Shown here: positions 13,620-17,396 of the stretch, in pieces
Numbering within the stretch: the first letter of the stretch is position 1
Layout: each line of letters begins with the position of its first letter
Source of the DNA: Thermoplasmata archaeon
GTDB lineage: Archaea > Thermoplasmatota > Thermoplasmata > Lutacidiplasmatales > UBA184
Assembly: GCA_021828085.1 (NCBI GenBank)
Contig: JAKATE010000026.1
Span: 1-17,396, forward strand
Direction of reading: 5' to 3'
DNA: 17,396 nt
Made by a program: the position numbers and the translations under genes
The notes under the pieces: generated by a model
Database searches by the model: none
What the model was told of the DNA's origin: nothing
Seen by the model: the letters and a program-made list of their open reading frames with translations, nothing else

Positions 13620-14438
13620 TCACGGCGGAGGGCGCGTCTCCCCTTCGCGCTCCCTGCGGGAGAGGAACTCCGCGACGAGGGGGCCGAACTCGTCGGCCTT
13701 CTCGATCGGGATGAGGTGGCCGGTGTTGGCGTAGAGCTTCATCTCCGAGCCCAGGATGGTCTGACGGAGGATCCGCGCCGAGGTCGGGTCGATCACCTGG
13801 TCGTCCATCCCGTGCACGACGAGCGTCGGCCGGCGGATCCCGGCGATCCGGCCGCGAACGTCCCAGGTGGAGTCCCCGGCCACGCTGGGGGCGATCCCCG
13901 CCAGCCGCCGGTGCCGCTCCTGCTCCTTGAGCTGGTCCACTTCGTCGAGGTGCTCGAGCAGCCAGTCGGGGGAGAAGACGTCCTGGACGAGCCGGTTCAG
14001 GTACGCCTCCAATCCCTGCTCCTGGAAGACCTTCAGCCAGCGGGCCATCACCTCTCGGGTGTAGCGGTCCACGTGGGCCGTCGTCGAGACCAGCACCAGT
14101 CCCCGGACGTCCTCCGGATGCTCGAGGGCGAGGGCGAGCGCCACGAACCCCCCGTGGCTCAAGCCCACGATCCAGCAGGGTCCGGCCCCGGTCTCCCCCA
14201 GGAGGGTGTGGAGGTCCCTCGCGTGCTCGAACGGGGTGTACGTCGTTGCCCTCGGTGCCGGGGACCGCCCGTGGCCACGCATTTCGGGGATGAGCAGGCG
14301 ATGGTCCTTGCGGAGCGAGGGGAGGAGCCGGTCCCAGTCCTGGGCGTTCCCCCCCAGCGCGTGGAGGAGCACGACCGGCGAGCCAGAGCCCTCCTCCTCG
14401 TAGTGGAGGCTCCCTTCGGGCAAGGAGATCTCCGGCAT
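13620..14438 (-). CDS. Alpha/beta hydrolase
   Basis: The 272-residue protein has a full serine-hydrolase triad: S94 in the nucleophile elbow GLSHGG (92-97), D212 or D213 in VVHGMDDQVID, and H241 in NTGHLIPIE. LLHALGG (24-30) forms the oxyanion strand-turn and PEMRGHGRS (51-59) is the standard second motif. A cap domain spans about 125-190. It most resembles enol-lactonase/esterase-type members; the substrate is unknown. No signal peptide. ATG 14438 is preferred over the in-frame GTG 14450 because the TATA-like box is about 25 nt from the ATG but only about 12 nt from the GTG. It converges with the CobY-like gene, with 75 nt between the stops in which I see no clear signal. Confidence 0.88.
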   Translation of the reverse strand: MPEISLPEGSLHYEEEGSGSPVVLLHALGGNAQDWDRLLPSLRKDHRLLIPEMRGHGRSPAPRATTYTPFEHARDLHTLLGETGAGPCWIVGLSHGGFVALALALEHPEDVRGLVLVSTTAHVDRYTREVMARWLKVFQEQGLEAYLNRLVQDVFSPDWLLEHLDEVDQLKEQERHRRLAGIAPSVAGDSTWDVRGRIAGIRRPTLVVHGMDDQVIDPTSARILRQTILGSEMKLYANTGHLIPIEKADEFGPLVAEFLSRREREGETRPPP

Positions 14439-14458
14439 GTCCCCTCCCACCCCGAGAG

Positions 14459-14466
14459 ATATCTAA
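14459..14466 (-). promoter_or_regulatory. TATA-like box of the alpha/beta hydrolase gene
   Basis: TTAGATAT on the minus strand is centred about 25 nt before ATG 14438, indicating a leaderless transcript and deciding between the two candidate starts. Confidence 0.5.
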
Positions 14467-14522
14467 GGCTGCGCGGCCTCGGAGGGGTCCTCTGCCTCGC
14501 TGAGGGCCCCGGGGTCGGACTT

Positions 14523-14561
14523 GGGGGCTCTTCTCCCCGACCGCGGGCCGGGGGAGCCCCC
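14523..14561. repeat. 8-bp stem hairpin in the divergent intergenic region
   Basis: GGGGGCTC (14523-14530) and GAGCCCCC (14554-14561) are exact reverse complements. Inside them, CTCCCC and GGGG tracts offer further pairing. The region is non-coding between the alpha/beta hydrolase and ThiI-like genes. Confidence 0.45.
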
Positions 14562-14584
14562 GTGGTCTCCCTCGCCCCGTCGAG

Positions 14585-14612
14585 GGTCCTCCCACCCTGT
14601 GGTCCTCCCACC
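14585..14612 (+). repeat. Two direct copies of a 12-bp repeat
   Basis: GGTCCTCCCACC occurs at 14585-14596 and 14601-14612, a 16-bp period with the spacer CTGT. It lies about 80-105 bp upstream of the ThiI-like start and could be a regulator's paired site or a chance repeat. Confidence 0.5.
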
Positions 14613-14625
14613 GTCCCCTCCCCCT

Positions 14626-14649
14626 GCGGCCGCCCGCGGGAGCGGCCGC
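14626..14649. repeat. GCGGCCGC paired palindrome upstream of the ThiI-like promoter
   Basis: The 8-bp palindrome GCGGCCGC occurs at 14626-14633 and 14642-14649, separated by 8 nt that themselves contain CCGCGG. Either copy is a dyad, and together they can form an 8-bp hairpin. It ends 9 nt before the TATA-like box. Confidence 0.5.
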
Positions 14650-14658
14650 GACGAAGAG

Positions 14659-14667
14659 CTTTATGAA
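14659..14667 (+). promoter_or_regulatory. TATA-like box of the ThiI-like gene
   Basis: CTTTATGAA is centred 27 nt before ATG 14690, fitting a leaderless transcript of the two-gene unit. Confidence 0.6.
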
Positions 14668-14689
14668 CCGAGCGACCCGATGAGGGGGC

Positions 14690-15316
14690 ATGGGCAAGGG
14701 GGTCGTGCTGATGTCCGGGGGGATCGACTCCCCGGTGGCCGCAGACATGCTGCTCGCCCAGGGGGAGGAGCTCGTTGCGGTCCATCTGGACAACCGTCCC
14801 TTCACCGATGACACCCCCCTCGAGAAGGTCCGCGACCACCTCCAGGTCCTCGAGACCCGCCACGGTCGGAAGCTGCCCCTCTACCTCCTCCCCCACGGTG
14901 CGACGCAGATCACCCTCATGCGCAACACCGACCGGCACGTCGGCTGCGTGCTCTGCCGGAGGTTCATGTGGCGAGGGGCAGAGCAGGTGGCCCTCCGGGA
15001 AGGGGCCTCCTACCTGGTGACCGGCGAGGCCCTTGGCCAGGTCGCGAGCCAGACGCTCTCCAACATGCGCTCGGCCACCAGCGCCGTCCTGCTCCCCATC
15101 ATCCGCCCGCTCATCGGCTTTGACAAGCAGGAGATCGAGGCGCGCGCCAAGGCCCTCGGGACCTACGGGATCTCCACGCGGCCCGGGCTCTGCTGCCAGG
15201 CCGTCCCGGACAAGCCCGCCACGCGCACCCGCCTGGTCCAGATCCTCGAGGAGGAGAGCCGGGTGGACGTCGGTCGCATGCTCGAGGACGTGGCCCGACA
15301 CGCCCAGGTCCTGTGA
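14690..15316 (+). CDS. ThiI-type PP-loop ATPase without THUMP domain
   Basis: The 208-residue protein is the adenylating PP-loop domain of ThiI, the enzyme family making 4-thiouridine in tRNA and, in some organisms, thiamine thiazole. The PP-loop is SGGIDSPVA (9-17); CVLCRRFM (86-93) and TGEALGQVASQTLSNM (111-126) are ThiI hallmarks. The usual N-terminal ferredoxin-like and THUMP domains, which hold tRNA, are absent, and so is a rhodanese domain. Cysteines C86/C89 and C168/C169 could form the sulfur-handling or Fe-S site, as proposed for archaeal ThiI proteins with CxxC. ATG 14690 fits the TATA spacing. The stop overlaps the next gene (GTGA). It could also modify another tRNA position or another substrate. 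Confidence 0.85.
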   Translation: MGKGVVLMSGGIDSPVAADMLLAQGEELVAVHLDNRPFTDDTPLEKVRDHLQVLETRHGRKLPLYLLPHGATQITLMRNTDRHVGCVLCRRFMWRGAEQVALREGASYLVTGEALGQVASQTLSNMRSATSAVLLPIIRPLIGFDKQEIEARAKALGTYGISTRPGLCCQAVPDKPATRTRLVQILEEESRVDVGRMLEDVARHAQVL

Positions 15317-15609
15317 GCTACCGGACCCTGCGCCTCTGCTCGGGAAAGGCGGCCTTCGAGGCCATCCCGGAGCCGAAGCTCCGGCTCGACCTCCCCGCGG
15401 CGCAGCAGCGACTCGTGAGCGCGGGGCGCACCGTGGTCGACGCCCGGGTCCTGCTGATCGTCCCCGGAGCCCCCGAGATCACCCTCCTGCGCGACGGCCG
15501 TATCGTCTTCAAGACCACGGACGAGAGGGAAGCTCAGCAGGCGTTCGAGTGGCTCCGCTCGCTCCTTGCCCTTCCCGGCCTCGAGGACCGGAGCTTCGAA
15601 CGCGCCTGA
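15313..15609 (+). CDS. 98-aa protein resembling the C-terminal domain of MoeB/ThiF-type E1 enzymes
   Basis: Start GTG 15313 overlaps the ThiI-like stop by 4 nt, so the two are translationally coupled. From memory of the family, the pattern of a Cys-containing first strand (RLCSGKAAFEAIPEP, 7-21), a helix LDLPAAQQRLVSAG (25-38), the strand EITLLRDGRIVFKTTD (55-70) and a final helix resembles the small domain at the end of MoeB/ThiF/HesA-type adenylyltransferases (often TVFPDGRAIVKGT there). Those enzymes activate ubiquitin-like sulfur carriers. No adenylation domain, zinc CxxC pair or carrier-type GG end is present. Only one cysteine (C9) occurs. A role as partner in sulfur transfer with the PP-loop protein is inferred from this likeness and the overlap; the similarity is short and unverified. 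Confidence 0.6.
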   Translation: MSYRTLRLCSGKAAFEAIPEPKLRLDLPAAQQRLVSAGRTVVDARVLLIVPGAPEITLLRDGRIVFKTTDEREAQQAFEWLRSLLALPGLEDRSFERA

Positions 15610-15665
15610 CCGGTGAGGCTCTGGTCTCGGCGAGCCCCGTCGCCCGTGGCTTCGGGCTCCCGGCT

Positions 15666-15673
15666 CTTTTTAA
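15666..15673 (+). promoter_or_regulatory. TATA-like box of the thiolase-DUF35 pair
   Basis: CTTTTTAA lies about 38 nt before ATG 15708, which would leave a leader of roughly ten nucleotides. The 98-nt gap after the small gene contains no other AT-rich patch. Confidence 0.5.
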
Positions 15674-15707
15674 CCCTCCTGCCCGTTCTCAGGCCGCCGG
15701 GGGGCCG

Positions 15708-16865
15708 ATGGAGGAGGTCTGGGTGGCGGGAGCGGCGATGAACCGCTTCGGCAAGATGGCCGAGTCGGGTCGCGAGGCGGCCGCGCGGGTGGCCCTGGAA
15801 GCGATCGAGCGCTCGGGGCTCCGCCCGGAGGACATCGGCTACACCTTCCTCTCCAATGCCTTCGGGATCGCGGAGCGCCAGGCGCACTTGGGCCCCTTGC
15901 TGAACACCGCCCTGGGGATCCCCGACGTCCCCTCGGCCACCATCGAGTCGGCCTGCTCTTCCTCCTCGGCGGCGCTCCATGAGGCGTACGTCCACGTCGC
16001 CGGGGGTTTCCTCGACGCGGCCTTGGTCGTCGGGGTGGAGAAGCTCAGCCACCTGGACACCCTGGCGGCCACCAGCTACTTCGCCATGGGGGCGGACTAT
16101 GCCTTCGAATCGCGCAACGGGGCGACCTTCCCCGGGCTCTACGCCACCCTCGCGGCGGCGCACATGCAGCGCTACGGCACCCGGCCCGAGGAGCTCGGCG
16201 CGGTGGCCGTGAAGAACCACGAGAACGCCTCCCACAACCCCCACGCCCACTTTCAGAAGCCCATCTCGCTCCAGACCTACCTCTCCTCCCCGCCGGTCGC
16301 CCTGCCGTTCCGGCTCTACGACTGCTGCCCCTTCTCCGATGGCGCAGCGGCCGTCGTCGTGGTGAACCCCCGGCGCTACCGGAAGGAGCTCCGGAGCGTT
16401 CCGGCCGCCATCCGGGCGAGCGCCCGGACCGGAAGCATCGCTGCCCTCCAGGACCGGAGTGACCTCACCACCCTGCCCGCTTCGGTGCGGGCGGGCGAGA
16501 TCGCCTTCCGCCAGGCGAAGGTCGAGCGCTCCGACATCGACTTGATGGAGGTCCACGACTGCTTCACCCTGGCGGAGATCCTGGCGCTGGAGGACCTGGG
16601 GTTCTACCCGCGCGGCCAGGCCGCCCGGGCCGGTGCCGAGGGGGAGACGGCGGTCGGGGCCAAGCTACCGGTCAACCCTTCCGGGGGGCTCAAGGCCAAG
16701 GGGCACCCGGTGAGCGCCACGGGCGCGGCGCAGGTGGTCGAGGTCATCGAGCAGTTCAATGGACGGGCCGGTGAGCGGCAGGTCTCGGATGCCCAGTGGG
16801 CCCTCACCCACAACGTCGGAGCGACCGGAGGGAGCTGTTCGGTCCACATCTTCGAGAGGGTCTAG
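15708..16865 (+). CDS. Acetoacetyl-CoA thiolase, archaeal type
   Basis: The 385-residue thiolase joins two acetyl-CoA to acetoacetyl-CoA, the first step of the mevalonate route to archaeal lipids. The nucleophile is C83 in ESACSSSSAAL (80-90). Further active-site motifs are EVHDCFT (281-287, H283), SGGLKAKGHP (325-334, H333) and the C-terminal GGSCSVHIFER (374-384, C377), a form common to archaeal thiolases and SCP-x-like relatives. ATG 15708 gives the normal N-terminus VWVAGAAMNRFGK; the frame is open much further upstream but only as overlap with the two preceding genes. A DUF35 gene follows 7 nt later, as is usual in archaea, where both associate with HMG-CoA synthase in a channelling complex. 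HMG-CoA synthase itself is not in the window. Confidence 0.93.
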   Translation: MEEVWVAGAAMNRFGKMAESGREAAARVALEAIERSGLRPEDIGYTFLSNAFGIAERQAHLGPLLNTALGIPDVPSATIESACSSSSAALHEAYVHVAGGFLDAALVVGVEKLSHLDTLAATSYFAMGADYAFESRNGATFPGLYATLAAAHMQRYGTRPEELGAVAVKNHENASHNPHAHFQKPISLQTYLSSPPVALPFRLYDCCPFSDGAAAVVVVNPRRYRKELRSVPAAIRASARTGSIAALQDRSDLTTLPASVRAGEIAFRQAKVERSDIDLMEVHDCFTLAEILALEDLGFYPRGQAARAGAEGETAVGAKLPVNPSGGLKAKGHPVSATGAAQVVEVIEQFNGRAGERQVSDAQWALTHNVGATGGSCSVHIFERV

Positions 16866-16872
16866 CGCACCC

Positions 16873-17331
16873 ATGTCCGCCTCTGGTCCTACGCAGGGCT
16901 CCCCGGGGAGCCCCCTCGACGCCCCCTCGACGTCCGGCGCCCCCCTCCACTCCGTGGAGGCGTTCACGCACGGGTACGAGGAGGAAGGCCGCCTGCTCGG
17001 CTACGCCTGCTCGAAGTGCGGCTTCCGGACGCTGAGCTTCGTCCTGGTCTGCCCCCGATGCCACGGACGCTCGACCCTGGAGGACCGGGCCTTCTCGGGA
17101 AAGGGGAAGGTGGTGAGCTACACGCTCCAGCACGTCCCCTCCGACGAGTTCGTCAACGAGGCCCCCTATGCGTACGCGATCGTGGAGCTCGACGAGGGCC
17201 TTCGGGTGAGCGGCTGGCTCCCGCAGGTGAAGAGCGAGCGTGACCTCTCCCCGGGGGAGAGGGTCCGCTGGGTGAGCTCGTACCGTCGGGGCATGGTCTT
17301 CGAGAAGGAGAGCACGACAGGGGAGCCCTAG
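16873..17331 (+). CDS. DUF35 zinc-ribbon/OB-fold protein, thiolase partner
   Basis: The 152-residue protein has the two-part DUF35 layout: a zinc ribbon with C46/C49 (CSKC) and C60/C63 (CPRC), then an OB-fold (about 70-145) with GKGKVVSYTLQHV and YAYAIVELDEGLRVSGWL. In archaea, DUF35 proteins bridge acetoacetyl-CoA thiolase and HMG-CoA synthase by holding the CoA pantetheine arm in a shared channel. The first 25 or so residues are Ser/Pro/Gly-rich and probably disordered. ATG 16873 follows the thiolase stop by 7 nt with no clear Shine-Dalgarno. The pair fits one mevalonate transcript driven by the box near 15670. Confidence 0.9.
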   Translation: MSASGPTQGSPGSPLDAPSTSGAPLHSVEAFTHGYEEEGRLLGYACSKCGFRTLSFVLVCPRCHGRSTLEDRAFSGKGKVVSYTLQHVPSDEFVNEAPYAYAIVELDEGLRVSGWLPQVKSERDLSPGERVRWVSSYRRGMVFEKESTTGEP

Positions 17332-17341
17332 GGCGACGACG

Positions 17342-17396
17342 TTGAGCGCGAGCGAGGTCCGGACCCGAGCGGACGACCCGGAGCGGCCGTGGCTCG
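17342..17396 (+). CDS. Possible start of a further gene, cut by the window edge
   Basis: After the DUF35 stop, a frame opening with TTG 17342 stays open to the right edge, beginning MSASEVRTRADDPERPW. It is too short to identify. An HMG-CoA synthase would be one expected neighbour, but these residues do not show it, and the start codon is a guess. Confidence 0.2.
   Translation, partial: MSASEVRTRADDPERPWL

Noticed and set aside
14451..14689. tRNA or CRISPR in the ThiI-like upstream region
   Set aside because: Only two copies of the 12-mer exist with a 4-nt spacer, so it is not a CRISPR array, and no cloverleaf could be drawn.

Overview
The window reads as a stretch of a GC-rich archaeal chromosome. 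The archaeal call rests on a TATA-binding protein, an Orc1/Cdc6-family ATPase, an archaeal-type thiolase followed by its DUF35 zinc-ribbon partner (mevalonate pathway), and start codons that mostly lie about 25-35 nt downstream of TATA-like boxes, as expected for leaderless or near-leaderless transcripts. Gene content and style resemble the GC-rich lineages of Thermoplasmatota, but that placement is an inference from general knowledge and was not tested. I saw no rRNA, tRNA, CRISPR array, transposase or clear phage gene. No stretch longer than 300 nt lacks a gene.

Left block, all on the minus strand (read right to left from 4901): tbp, a TatD-like metal-dependent hydrolase (COG1099 type), thymidylate kinase, a divergent Orc1/Cdc6 protein starting at TTG, and a long TPR protein that runs off the left edge. 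Spacing is tight (16 nt, 2 nt, an overlap, 29 nt), so the first four genes are probably one transcript led by the tbp promoter. The TPR gene also has its own TATA-like box, built on the cdc6 stop codon.

Middle block: on the plus strand lie a secreted or surface-anchored protein with 16 extracytoplasmic cysteines, a PH-like protein with an incomplete zinc ribbon, and a squalene-cyclase-like alpha/alpha-toroid protein preceded by a hairpin-rich intergenic region. These are followed by an ABC-2 exporter (ATPase plus permease, minus strand, 4-nt overlap) and a Nudix CoA-pyrophosphatase-like gene (minus).

Right block: a disulfide-formation pair on the plus strand (membrane-anchored DUF929 protein with CPFC, then VKOR) could supply disulfides to the Cys-rich protein of the middle block. 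Next come a CobY-like nucleotidyltransferase with a worn nucleotide-binding motif, an alpha/beta hydrolase (minus), and a hairpin-rich divergent intergenic region. A ThiI-type PP-loop protein without its N-terminal RNA-binding domains is coupled to a 98-aa protein resembling the C-terminal domain of MoeB/ThiF-type E1 enzymes. The last pair is acetoacetyl-CoA thiolase and DUF35. The right edge may hold the first codons of another gene.

Best candidates for something undescribed are the minimal ThiI plus E1-tail-like pair, the DUF929-VKOR-Cys-rich-protein set, and the two hairpin-dense intergenic regions. All functional calls come from reading motifs; no database search was run.
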